DNA from: Pseudomonas alcaligenes
Lineage (GTDB): Bacteria; Pseudomonadota; Gammaproteobacteria; Pseudomonadales; Pseudomonadaceae
DNA: 64,000 bases
Assembly (NCBI RefSeq): GCF_014490745.1
Contig: NZ_LZEU01000001.1
Span: 1,573,501 to 1,637,500 of the forward strand
Direction of reading: 5' to 3'
Both the position numbers and the translations under genes were made by a program. Positions 1 to 12,400 of the stretch are shown here, piece after piece (within the stretch, counting starts at the first letter, position 1; each line of letters starts with the position of its first letter). The notes under the pieces were generated by a model, which saw only the letters and a list, made by a program, of their open reading frames with translations, was not told where the DNA came from and did no database searches.

Positions 1-461
1 GTTTTTCTCCTTATTTATATGCTCGGTTCCTGTCGCCATTTATTTGACGTTACTGCCTGGAAATGCGTTTCAGGCTTGTAACATCACAGCTAAGAACATC
101 CTTCAGCGTAGCTAAGAAAAATTTTTCACAAGATTTATGAGAAAAAAGTCTTATGCACTCTGTGAAAACGAGCACATTGTTTTTCCCGTACAGCCGCGAA
201 AAACGGGGCCTCTAGGCGCATTTGTGGTTGTTAGGTGATGGTCAATCGCAGTTTGGAGCATAAGGGGCGGGGATGTATCTGATGGAGTAGGTCGGTGCAG
301 TTGGGGCGACACTTTTTTGTCGCGTTGATGAATGGTTTTTCGTAAAGCACCGTTTCACTTCTCTCAGCTTTCTCTTCGCACATCCCCTGGTTCGAAAGGT
401 GGTTTGGCCCTTTTGAAACGTGTCGACGGTGGTCGGCAGTTGTAGTGCGGAGGAAGGAATC
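1..461. promoter_or_regulatory. AT-rich leader and promoter region of the giant adhesin gene
   Basis: This 461-bp stretch has no recognisable gene and is far more AT-rich than the rest of the window, as expected for a regulated promoter. It contains a 9-bp direct repeat AGCTAAGAA at 88-96 and 110-118 (22-bp period, two helical turns) and an inverted repeat GCGACA/TGTCGC at 306-311 and 318-323. A ribosome-binding site (GGAGGAAGGA) lies just before the ATG at 462. I could not pick a convincing -10/-35 pair, and found no FleQ-consensus box. Confidence 0.5.
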
Positions 462-3400
462 ATGGCTACTTTGATCGGTGTCGTCAGTCAGGTTGTCGGC
501 GAAGTGTTTGCGGTAGCCGGCGATGGAACGCGTCGACCCCTTGCCGAAGGAGACCGTGTCTATGCCGGTGAACAGTTGGTTACCGGCCCAGGCGGCTCGG
601 TAGCCGTTGATCTCACCAACGGGCAGGAACTCACGCTCGGCCGTGATAGCAGCATGACGCTCAATGAGCAGATGATTGCTGGTGCCGACGACTCGCAGCA
701 GGCCAATCCACAGGATCAGACGCCTGATGCGCCTTCCAATGCCGATCTCACTGATGTCGAGAAACTGCAGGCCGCGATCGAGGCCGGCGTCGACCCGACG
801 CAGAATGCCGAAGCCACCGCAGCAGGCCCGGGCGCAGGCGGCGCCGGTGGTGCCGGCGGAGCGGGCGGTATTGGTGGCGGCCATAGCTTCGTGTTGCTCA
901 GTGAGACGGGCGGGGCGCTCGACCCCACCATCGGTTTCCCCACCGAAGGGCTGAATTCCGGCCCCGAGTTCCCGAATCCCGATCCGATCGTCACCCCTGA
1001 CGTGCCGAACCCCGACTTCACCCCGGACGTCGACGTCGAGTACGAAGATGCCCAAGGCCAGGTGGTAACTGGCCCGGCCATTGTCGATGAAGAGGCCCTG
1101 GGCGACGGTACCAACCCCGGCAGCAATGCCGAACAGGCCACCGGCCAGCTGGTGGTCACCTCGCCGGACGGCGTTTCCTCGCTGCAGATCCAGGACGTCA
1201 ATGGCAACTGGATCGACGTCACCAATGGCGGCGTGGTGCAGGGCCAGTACGGCGTGCTGGTGGTCGATGCCTCCGGCGGCTGGACTTACACCCTGAGCGA
1301 CAACACCCTCAACCATGGCAACCCCAATGCCACCGGTGCTGCCGACCAGGTTGGCGAAAGCTTCTCGGTGCGCGTGTTCGACCTGGATGGCGACGTCTCG
1401 CCGACCGTGCAACTCAATGTGCTGGTCAATGACGATGGCCCCGTGCTGGTCGAAGGCGAGCGCGGCCAGGTGTTCAACCAGGTCGACGAAGACGAGACCA
1501 GCGACGGCATCAGCGATGGCGACTCGATCACCAATGTCGCCAGCGGCGGCCCTGGCACCCTCACCGCGCTGGTCAACTTCGGCGCCGATGGCGTCGGCAG
1601 CTTCGGCCTGAGCGGCAGCCCGGCGGCCATTGCCTCCCTGCAAGCCCAGGGGCTGACTTCCGGCGGTGATGCCCTGAGCTACAGCGTGGTGGGTAACCTG
1701 CTGACCGCCTCGGTGGGCAGCGAAACCATCTTCACCCTGCAAGTCGGCAGCGACGGCAGCTACACCTTCACCCTGGTTGGCCAGCTCGACCATCCGACCC
1801 CCGACGGCAACGATAACGAACTGCTCGACAGCGGCATCGACTTCTCCGGAGTGCTGGCAGCCACCGACGGCGACGGCGACTCGGTCGGCACCTTCAACCA
1901 GGGCAGCTTCGTGATCCAGGTCGAAGATGACGTGCCGATCATCGTTGGCGGCTTCGAAGAAGGTGAGGGCGAAGGCCAAGGCGATTTCATCACCTTCGGG
2001 CCTTCGGTCACCGACACCGTGCACGAGGATGCGCTGACCCAGGGCGGCTCCTTCAATGCGCCCTACGAGGGCAACAACGAGGACACCGATGGCCTCGGCC
2101 AGGACGATGACCCGAGCCAGACCGTGACGGTCAGCCGTGGCGAAGGCACCCTCAATGTACTGGTCAACTTCGGTGCCGACGGCCCCGGCTCGTTCGGCCT
2201 GAGCGATAGCGCCGAGTCCCTGCAATCCATGGAAGACCTCGGCCTGACCTCCGGTGGCGAGGCGCTGCAATACAGCATCGACCCGGACACCGGCCTGCTG
2301 ACCGCCTTCGTCACCGGCACCGATGCCGGCGACTACGACGTGTTCACCCTGCAGGTGAACGCGGACGGCAGCTACACCTTCACCCTGCTGGGCCCGCTGG
2401 ATCATCCGCTGGCCAATGGCGATGACAGCGAAACCCTGGGCAACACCGGCCTGGGCATCGACTTCTCCGGCGTGCTGACCGCCACCGATGGCGACGGCGA
2501 CCCGGTGGCCGGGCATTTCCCGCGGGGCAGCTTCGTCATCGACGTACAGGACGATGTGCCGGTACTGGCCGAACGGGGCGAGGAGTTCGACCCGGTTGGC
2601 GGTACGGTCAACGAGGATGCCCTGACTCCGCCGGATGGCGGCACGGCACCCTATGACGGCAACGACGATGCCGTGCAGGATCTCACCGTCAGCGGTGGCC
2701 CGGGCGCGCTGGGCGCGCTGGTGCACTTCGGTGCCGATGGCCCTGGCGCCTTTGGCCTGAGCAATAGCGAGGACGCCTATGCGTCACTGGAAGAGCTCGG
2801 CCTGCAATCCGGCGGTCAGGATCTGAGTTACAGCATCGACCCGGACACCGGCCTGCTGACCGCCTCGGTCAGCGGTACGGATGCCGGCGACTATGACGTG
2901 TTCACCCTGCAGGTGAACCCGGACGGCAGCTACACCTTCACCCTGCTCGGCCCGCTGGATCATCCGGTGACCGACGGCAACGACGGTGAAACCCTGGGCG
3001 ACAGCGGCCTGGATATCGACTTCTCGGCCGTGCTGACCGCCACCGATGGTGACGGCGACCCGCTGGTGGGCGGCTTCCCCTCGGGCAGCTTCGTCATCGA
3101 CGTACAGGACGACGTGCCGGTACTGGCCGAGCGCGGCGAATCCGACCCGGTTGGCGGCACGGTTCACGAGGATGCCCTGACCCCGCCGGAAGGCGGTACC
3201 GCGCCCTATGACGGCAATGACGATGCCGTGCAGTACCTCACTGCTACCGGTGGCCCGGGTGCCCTGGGCGCCCTGGTGAGTTTCGGTGCCGATGGCCCCG
3301 GCGACTTCGGCCTGAGCGACAGCGACGAAGCCCTGCAGTCCATGGAAGACCTCGGGCTGACCTCAGGTGGCCAGGATCTGACTTACACCATCGATGCGGA

Positions 3401-6400
3401 CAGCGGCCTGCTGACCGCCTCGGTCAGCGGTACCGAGGCTGGCGACTATGACGTGTTCACCCTGCAGGTGAACCCGGACGGCAGCTACACCTTCACCCTG
3501 CTGGGCCCGCTGGATCATCCGGTGACCGACGGCAACGACGGTGAGCTGCTAGGCGACAGTGGTCTGGATATCGACTTCTCCGGCGTGCTGACCGCTACCG
3601 ATGGCGACGGCGACGGCGACCCACTGGTGGGTGGCTTCCCGCAAGGCAGCTTCGTGATCGACGTGCAGGACGACGTGCCGGTGCTGGCCGATCGTGGCGA
3701 GAAATTCGACCCGGTCGGCGGCCTGGTCAACGAGGATGCGCTGACCCCGCCGGATGGCGGCACCGCGCCCTATGACGGTAACGACGATGCCGTGCAGGAT
3801 CTCACCGCTACCGGTGGCCCGGGTGCTCTGGGCGTGCTGGTGGACTTCGGTGCCGATGGCCCCGGTGATTTCGGCCTGAGCGACAGCGCCGAAGCCCTGC
3901 AGTCCATGGAAGACCTCGGCCTGACCTCCGGAGGCCAGGATCTGACCTACACCATCGATGCAGATACCGGCCTGCTGACTGCTTCGGTCAGCGGTACCGA
4001 TGCCGGCGACTATGATGTGTTCACCCTGCAGGTGAGCCCGGACGGCAGCTACACCTTCACCCTGCTCGGCCCGCTGGATCACCCGGTGACCGACGGCAAT
4101 GACAACGAAAGCCTGGGCGACAGCGGCCTGGATATCGACTTCTCCGGCGTGCTGACCGCTACCGATGGCGATGGCGACCCGCTGGTGGGCGGCTTCCCGC
4201 AAGGCAGCTTCGTGATCGACGTGCAGGACGACGTGCCGGTACTGGCCGGCAGCGAGCGCCAACCGGTGACCGTGCATGGCGATGTACAGGAAGATGCCCT
4301 GACCCTGGGCGATGGCGCGCCCTATGAAGGCAACGATGAAGGTGGCCAGACCACCAGTATCCATGAGCCGGATGGCACGCTCTCGGCCATGGTCAACTTC
4401 GGCGCCGATGGCCCCGGCAGTTTTGGCCTGTCCACTGACGTCAGCAGTCTGGAAAGCCAGAGTCTGAGCAGTGGCGGGGTCGCGCTGAGCTACCTCGTGG
4501 TGGGCAATGTGCTGACCGCCACGGCCGGTGGCGAAACCATCTTCACCCTGACCGTGAGCGAAGGGGGCGGCTATGACTTCGTCCTCGAAGGGCCGATCGA
4601 CCACCCGGTGAAGGATGGCGATGACAGCGAAACCCTTCCCGGTCTGGGCATCGACTTCTCCGGCATTCTGACCGTCACCGATGGCGACGGCGACCCGCTG
4701 GCCGATGGCTTCCCGCAAGGCAGCTTCACCGTCGATGTGGAAGACGATGTACCGGTGCAGACCGGTACCGATGGCAACCGCCCGAGCGTGCATGGCGCGG
4801 TGCAGGAAGATGCCCTGAGCCTGGGCGATGGCGCGCCCTACGAGGGCAACCACGAGAGTGGCAGCCAGACCACCACGGCCAGCGATAGCACCGGCAGCCT
4901 CAATAGCCTGGTGAGTTTCGGCGCCGATGGTTCCGGCGTGTTCAGCCTGTCCGACGATGTCAGTTCCCTGGAGGCCCAGGGTCTGAGCTCTGGTGGTACG
5001 CCGCTGAGCTTCACGGTAGTCGGCAACCTGCTGACCGCTACGGCGGGCGGGGAAACCATCTTCACCCTCAGCATCACCAGCGATGGCGACTACGAGTTCC
5101 ACCTGGAAGGGCCGCTGGATCATCCGATCCCCGAAGGCCTGCCGGATGGCGACAATGAGCTGCTGCCGATCCCGATCGACTTCTCCGGTGTGCTGGTGGC
5201 CACCGATGGCGATGGCGACCCGCTGGACAGCTTCGCCGATGGCTCCTTCGTGATCGATGTCGAAGACGACATCCCGATTGCCCAGGACGACTACGCCACC
5301 GTGCTGGCTGGTGAGTCGAAAGACATCAACATGGTGTTCGTCCTCGACTTCAGCGGCAGCATCGACAATACCGAGCTGAACGCCATGCTCGATGCGGTGC
5401 GCACCGCCGGGCAGGAGCTGTTCAATACCTCCGGTGGCGAGGTCAAGATCCAGATCGTGGCTTTCTCCAACGACTCGATCTCCTACCCGTCGGTGGACAA
5501 CATCACCGACTTCACCAACCTGGTGAACTCGCTCAACCCGCTGGAAGTTGGCGGTTCCCGGCCGCTCAACAGCACCACCGACTTCACCGATGCTGTCGAG
5601 CAGACCATGGCCTCCTATACCCCGATTCCGGGCTGGAGCAACCAGGTCATCTTCATCAGCGATGGCAATCCCAACGAGCAGACCGGCCCGGGTGGCGCGC
5701 CGTCGATCGTCGACCCGGTGGCCAGTGCATGGAACACCTTCGTCGACACTAACGGCATCAACGTCACCACCATCGGCATTGGCGACGGCATCATCGATGC
5801 CCGCCTGGAAGATGTCGATGTGGACTCCGGGCCGAACAACGACCCGCTGCGGGTGGATGACTTCGACGATCTGGTCGACACCCTGCTGGATCAGGTAATC
5901 GGCGGGCTGGTGCAGGGCAATGTGCTGGAAGGCAGCGATCATGCCGTCGGTGGCGGTGACGACGATGCCTACGGCGCCGATGGCCCTGGCTATATCCAGT
6001 CGATCACCATCAATGGCGTGGCCTACACCTGGGATGGCGTGGTCGATGGCGATGAGCAACTGACCGACATTGCCACCCCTGAAGGCGGCACCCTGTCCTT
6101 CAACTTCAATACGGGCGAGTGGGCATATCAGGCCGCCTCCGATGTCGATGGCGACAAGACCGAGAGCTTCCAGTACACCATCATCGATAACGACGGTGAC
6201 CCGGCTACCGCCACCCTGCATATCTTCGTTGAGGATGCCGGCCCGGTTGAGGGCTCTGTCGACGAGGACGAGCTGCCTGGCGGTATCACCGATAACGACG
6301 GCGAGTTTGCCAGCGTCAGTGGCAGCGTTGCGCCGCTGATCGTCGGCCCGGATGGCTCCGCCACCTTCACCCTGAGTACCGACACCAGTGGCGTGACACC

Positions 6401-9400
6401 GGCCAGCTCGGGCGGCGTGGCGCTGGTCTACACCGTGGTCGGCGATACCCTGACCGCCACGGCTGGCAGCACCACGGTGTTCACCCTGCAGGTCGACCCG
6501 GATGGCAGTTACACCTTCGACCTGAAAGAGCCGCTGGATCATCCGCTGGACAACAGCGACGACAACGAGGAACTGACCCTCGACTTCACCAGCATCCTGT
6601 TGGCCAATGGCGGCAGCGGGGCCTTGGCTGGTGAGTTCCTGATCCATGTCGAGGACGACGTGCCGGGCATCGACGTGGGACTGAGCGGCCAGCAATTGGC
6701 AGTGCTCAATACCCAGGATGCGCAGACCATTGGCATCAACACCGATACCGCCACGAGCAACTTCAGCGGTGCCTTCAGCGTCACGCCCAACCATGGGGCC
6801 GATGGCCCGGGGGCAGTGAACTGGAGCTACTCGATGGTGATGATCGCCGCCGAGGGTGTTTCCTCCGGCCTGGCCAGCAATGGCGCGACCATCTACCTGT
6901 ATGAAAGCGGTGGCACCATCTACGGTTCGACCGCCAATACCGAGGGGGGGGTAACCCTCGGCAATACCATCTTCACCCTGAGCGTGAACGGCTCTGGGCA
7001 GGTGACCCTGACCCAGCGGGCCGAAATCGATCACGCCGCTCCGGGTGTGGGCAGCAACTACGATGCCCAGGAAGCCGTGCTGGGTAGTGGCCTGGTTGGC
7101 CTCAAAGGCACAGCCAGCATCACCGACTACGACGACGACAGCCAGGTCGACAGCGCCATTCTGGATCTGGGCGGCAAGGTGGCCTTCGACGATGACGGCC
7201 CGAGCGTCGGCCTGGGCTTCGGCACGTCCCCCGTGCCGGTGCTCAACACCCAGGATGCGCAAACCATCGGCGCCGCCTCGGATACCGCCAGCGCCAGCTT
7301 CAGCGGCGCCTTCAACGTCATCGGGGCCAACTATGGTGCCGACGGCCCGGGTACCACCACCACCAGCTACACCATGGTGATGATTGCCGCCGAGGGCGTT
7401 TCCTCCGGCCTGGCGAGCAATGGTGCGACCATCTACCTGTATGAAACCGCTGGCACCATCTACGGCTCCACTTCCGCCACCGAAGGCGGGGTGAATGCCG
7501 GCAACACCATCTTCACCTTGAGCGTGAACGGCTCCGGGCAGGTAACCCTGACTCAGAACGCAGAGATCGACCATGCCGCCCCGGGCGTCGGCAGCAACTA
7601 CGATGCCCAGGAAGCTGTGTTGGGCAGTGGCCTGGTCGGGCTGAAAGGCACGGTGACCATCGTCGATGGCGATGGTGACTTCGCCACCGCCGACAAGGTG
7701 CTGGATCTGGGCGGCAAAGTGGCCTTCGATGACGACGGCCCGAGCATCAGCCTGAGCTTCACTGGGGCGCAACTGGGTGTGCTCAATACCCAGGATGCGC
7801 AGACCATCGGCGCAGCCAGCGATACCGCCAGCGCCAGCTTCAGCGGGGCCTTCAACGTCACCAGCTCCAGCTATGGCGCCGACGGCCCGGGCACTACCAG
7901 CACCACCTATACGATGGTGATGATCGCCGCCGAAGGCGTCTCGTCCGGCCTGGCGAGCAATGGTGCGACCATCTACCTGTATGAAACCGGTGGCACCATC
8001 TACGGCTCGACTTCGGCCACCGAAGGCGGGGTGAATGCTGGCAACACCATCTTCACCCTGAGCGTGAACGGCTCCGGACAGGTGACCCTGACCCAGAACG
8101 CCGAGATCGATCATGCCGGCCCCGGCGTGGGCAGCAACTACGACGCCCAGGAAGCCATACTGGCTAACAACCTGGTTGGCCTGAAAGGCACCGCCACCAT
8201 CATTGATGGCGATGGCGACTTCGCCTCTTCCAGTCAGGTGCTGGACATGGGCGGTAAGGTAGCCTTCGACGACGATGGCCCGAGTGTCGGCCTGAGCCTG
8301 AGTGGAGCCCAGCTGACCGTGCTCAATACCCAGGATGCGCAGACCATCGGCGCCGCCTCGGATACCGCCAGTGCCAGTTTCAGCACTGCCTTCACCGTCA
8401 CCAGCCCCAGCTATGGGGCAGACGGCCCGGGCACTACCGTCACCAGCTACACCATGGTGATGATCGCTGCCGAGGGCGTTTCTTCCGGCCTGGCGAGCAA
8501 TGGCGCAACCATCTACCTGTATGAAACCGGTGGCACCATCTACGGCTCTACCTCCGCCACCGAAGGCGGAGTAAATGCCGGCAACACCATCTTCACCCTG
8601 AGCGTGAACGGCTCCGGGCAGGTAACCCTGACCCAGAACGCCGAGATCGACCATGCCCTGCCGGGTGTCGGCAGCAGCTACGACGTCCAAGAGGCCGTAC
8701 TGGCTAACAACCTGGTCGGCCTGAAAGGCACGGTGACCGTCACCGATGGCGATGGCGACTTCGCCTCGGCGAGCCAGGTGCTGGACATGGGCGGCAAGGT
8801 GGCCTTCGACGACGATGGCCCGAGTGTCGGCATGAGCCTGAGTGGGACGCAACTGGCCGCGCTCAATACCCAAGATGCGCAAACCATCGGTGCGGCCAGC
8901 GATACTGACAGTGGCAACTTCAGTGGCGCCTTTACCGTCACCAGTCCCAGCTATGGGGCAGACGGCCCCGGCACTACCACCACCAGTTACTCACTGGTGA
9001 TGATTGCCGCCGAGGGTGTCTCGTCCGGCCTGGCCAGCAATGGCGCAACCATCTACCTGTATGAAACCGGTGGCGTGATCTACGGCTCGACCTCGGCCAC
9101 CGAAGGTGGGGTGAGTGCTGGCAATACCATCTTCACCCTGAGCGTGAACGGCTCCGGGCAGGTGACCCTGACCCAGAACGCCGAGATCGACCATGCCGCC
9201 CCGGGTGTCGGCAGCAACTACGATGCCCAGGAAGCCGTACTGGCTAACAACCTGGTTGGCCTGAAAGGCACGGTGACCATCACCGACGGCGATGGCGATT
9301 TCGCCTCGGCGAACAAGGTGCTGGATCTGGGCGGTAAAGTGGCCTTCGACGACGACGGCCCGAGCGTCAGTATCAACTTCGGTACGGCGCAGCTACCGGT

Positions 9401-12400
9401 ACTCAACACCCAGGATGCGCAGACCATTGGTGCGGCCACGGATAGCGACAGTGGCAGCTTCAGCGGTGGCTTCAGCGTGACCTCCAGCTACGGCGCCGAT
9501 GGCCCGGGTACCCTGACCCAGACCTACAGCCTCAACCTGCTGGCAGGCCCTGCTGGCGGGCCGCTGGCCTCAGGCATGAATGCCAGCGGCGGGGCGATCT
9601 ACCTGTACGAAGTGGGCGGAAATATCGTCGGCTCCACCTCCGCCACCAGCGCTGGCATCACCAGCGGCAATACGGTGTTCTCGCTGTCGGTGAATGCGAC
9701 AACCGGGCAGGTCTCCCTGACCCAGTACCAAGAAATCAGCCATGATCTGCCGGGCTCTAGCTCCAACTATGCCAGTCAGGAAGAAGTGCTCGGTAGCGGC
9801 CTGGTCGGCCTGAAACTCACTGCCACCATCACCGATGGTGACAGCGACTTCGCCTCGACCAGCAAAGTGCTGGATCTGGGCGGCAAAGTGGCCTTCGACG
9901 ACGATGGCCCGACTGCCCACGACAACAGCATCTGCGTGACCGAAGGGGGCGTACCGCCGTTCAACCTGATCCTGGTGGTGGATACCTCCGGCAGCATGCT
10001 GTACCAGATCGGCACCAATAATCAGGGCTCGCCGAACCGTTTGGAGCTGGCTAAAGAGGCACTGGTCAACATGATCGACAGCTACGCCGCCCTTGGCGTG
10101 GATCTGGCGATCACGGTGATCGATTTCTCCACTGGCGCACTGCTGATCCCGCAGACCACCGATCCTGATGTGGCCAAGGCCAGCATCCAGGGCCTGGCTA
10201 CCGACGGCGGCAACACCAACTACAACGCGCCGCTGGTGCTGGCGCAGAACCAGCTGACCGCCGACCTGGTCAACCTGCCGGACTACGAGCATCGGGTGTA
10301 CTTCCTGTCTGACGGTCAGCCCAACGCGGGCAACGTTCCGGCTGGCTGGACATCCTTCGTCAATGCCAGTGGCGCCGAGGTGTACGCAGTCGGCCTCAAC
10401 GTCAGCGGTAATGCCGGTGCGATCGCCCAGCTGGGCCTGGTCGAGGATCATGGTGATGCTGTCACCCTGATCGACGACCCCTACGACCTCGACGCGACCC
10501 TGCAGGCTACTGTGCCTCAACCGACTCTTGGCAACGTGGTGACCGATGTCGACCCGGTAGACGGTGTCGACAGCACGGGCGCCGATGCACCGGTCACGGT
10601 GACCCAGGTCAGCTTCGTCGCGGCCGACCCGTCGGCATACGTGGGCGTTGCCGACAGCATCGTCGGCAACGTGGTGACCTTCCTGGTACAGGGCGGCACC
10701 ACTGGCCCGATCAGTACGCCGCTGGGTGGCACCCTGGTGGTCAACGCCAATGGTTCCTACAGCTACACGCCGCCTAACGATGTGGCGGTCGATAGCCAGG
10801 AAGTCTTCACCTACACCATCGTCGACAAGGACGGCGACACCTCCAGCGCCGATCTGAACATCTGCGTGCTGGATACCAGCCCGATCATCGCCAATGTCTA
10901 CGAGGACGGTCTGCCCAACGGTCTGGTGGATCCGGACTCCAATGTCACGGTGGTCGCCGGTACCCTGGCGGGCGCCGTGGCCGACAGCAGTGGCGTGACC
11001 TTCAGCCTGGGTGCAACCGGCGGCTTGCCGGCGCTGACGGCCGATGGCGTGGCCATCACCTACAGCGTGCTCGATGGGCCGACCTCCGATACCCTGACGG
11101 CCAAGGCGGGTACGGAAACCATCTTCACCCTGGTGCTGCAGGCCAATGGCAGTTACACCTTCAGCCTGCTGGGGGCCATCGATCACCCGACGGCCAGCAT
11201 GGATGACCAGGAACTGAAGGATCTGGATCTGTCCAGCATCATCGTGGCGAAGGAGGGCGCGACCAATGTGCCGTTGATCCGCGACTTCATCGTCCAGGTC
11301 GAGGACGACGTGCCGGCCATCCTGGATACCTCCAACCTGGTCTACTCCAACAGCAACAACCCGGCCGGCGGGACAGGGATCTTCGACTACAGCACGGGTG
11401 CCGATACCCGCGGCAGCGGGCCGTTCTCGTCGTCCGACTCGGACTTCAGCGCCATCACCCTGAGCGGTACCGTGGGCGGTGCGGCAATCAGCGGGCAGTC
11501 GGTTACCTGGGTATCTGAGAGCGCCACCACGGCGGTCTTCGATGTCACCTTCGACTACGCGCCGAACCCTGCCAACCCGGGCACCACCCAGGAAGCCAAC
11601 GGCACCCTGACCTTCGACAAGGTCAACGGTACCTACACGGTGTCGCTGGACGAGCCGATCGAGGGCTTCAGCATCCTCAAAACCAGTGCTTCGTTGAGCA
11701 TCACCGGGTACGAGACGGGTGGCAGCGTGCCGGATAACACCCAGCCGGCGGTGTCGGTGGCCAAGCTGGATAACGACTTCTATGTCCAGTTCAGGAGTGC
11801 TTCCGAACCTGGTGCAGGTACCGGTGCCAACAACCTGCAAACAGGCGGTACCAACACCAATATTTTCGTCAATGGCGAGACGTTCACCCAGGCGGCGTCC
11901 TGGGTCAGCGTATCGAACACGGCGAACGGCGTGGCCGGTGACACCATCGGTAAGGGCGAGGTGCTGGATCTGAGCTTCCACACCACCAACCCGACCGGCA
12001 ACGTAGTGGCCAATCCGGATGGGCGTGCCGACGGCATCTTCCTCAAGTTCGACGGTATCAATAACGAGGATCTGGTGGTGGTGCTGAAACTGATCGGCGA
12101 CGGTGGCATCAAAACCACCCGGGCCCTGGTCATCAGCAACAGCGATATCGCCACCTCCGGCAGTAGTGCCGCGACCCTGGCGGCCTTGTTGGCCTACGGC
12201 ATTACCCTGGACAACAACGACGGGGCCATTGTCATCGAGCACAATGACTACAACGGGGCGGGTGAGAACTGGCAGATCTACGGTGCGCAGATCCTGACCA
12301 GTGTCGAGGACATTACCACCACGGCGGCGCTGAACTTCAACTCAGCCATTGGTGACTCGGGTGGCTCGACCACGACCACCACCTTCAGTGGCCAGACCGA

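Noticed and set aside
32..48. GTC...TTTGAC as a possible FleQ site upstream of the adhesin
   Set aside because: The half-sites are separated by 11 bp, not the 8 bp of the FleQ consensus, and the inner bases do not fit.
1440..9911. Regularly spaced near-identical repeats, CRISPR-like at first glance
   Set aside because: The period is over 500 bp, the repeats are coding, in frame and encode protein domains; no short repeat/spacer pattern or cas genes are present.
231..12242. Very long open frames antisense to the adhesin gene (831, 1777 and 890 codons on the minus strand)
   Set aside because: They arise from the strong third-position GC bias and repeated codons of the sense gene. Their translations are Val/Gln/His/Gly-rich without domains, and they have no ribosome-binding sites. 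The sense strand carries recognisable domains throughout.
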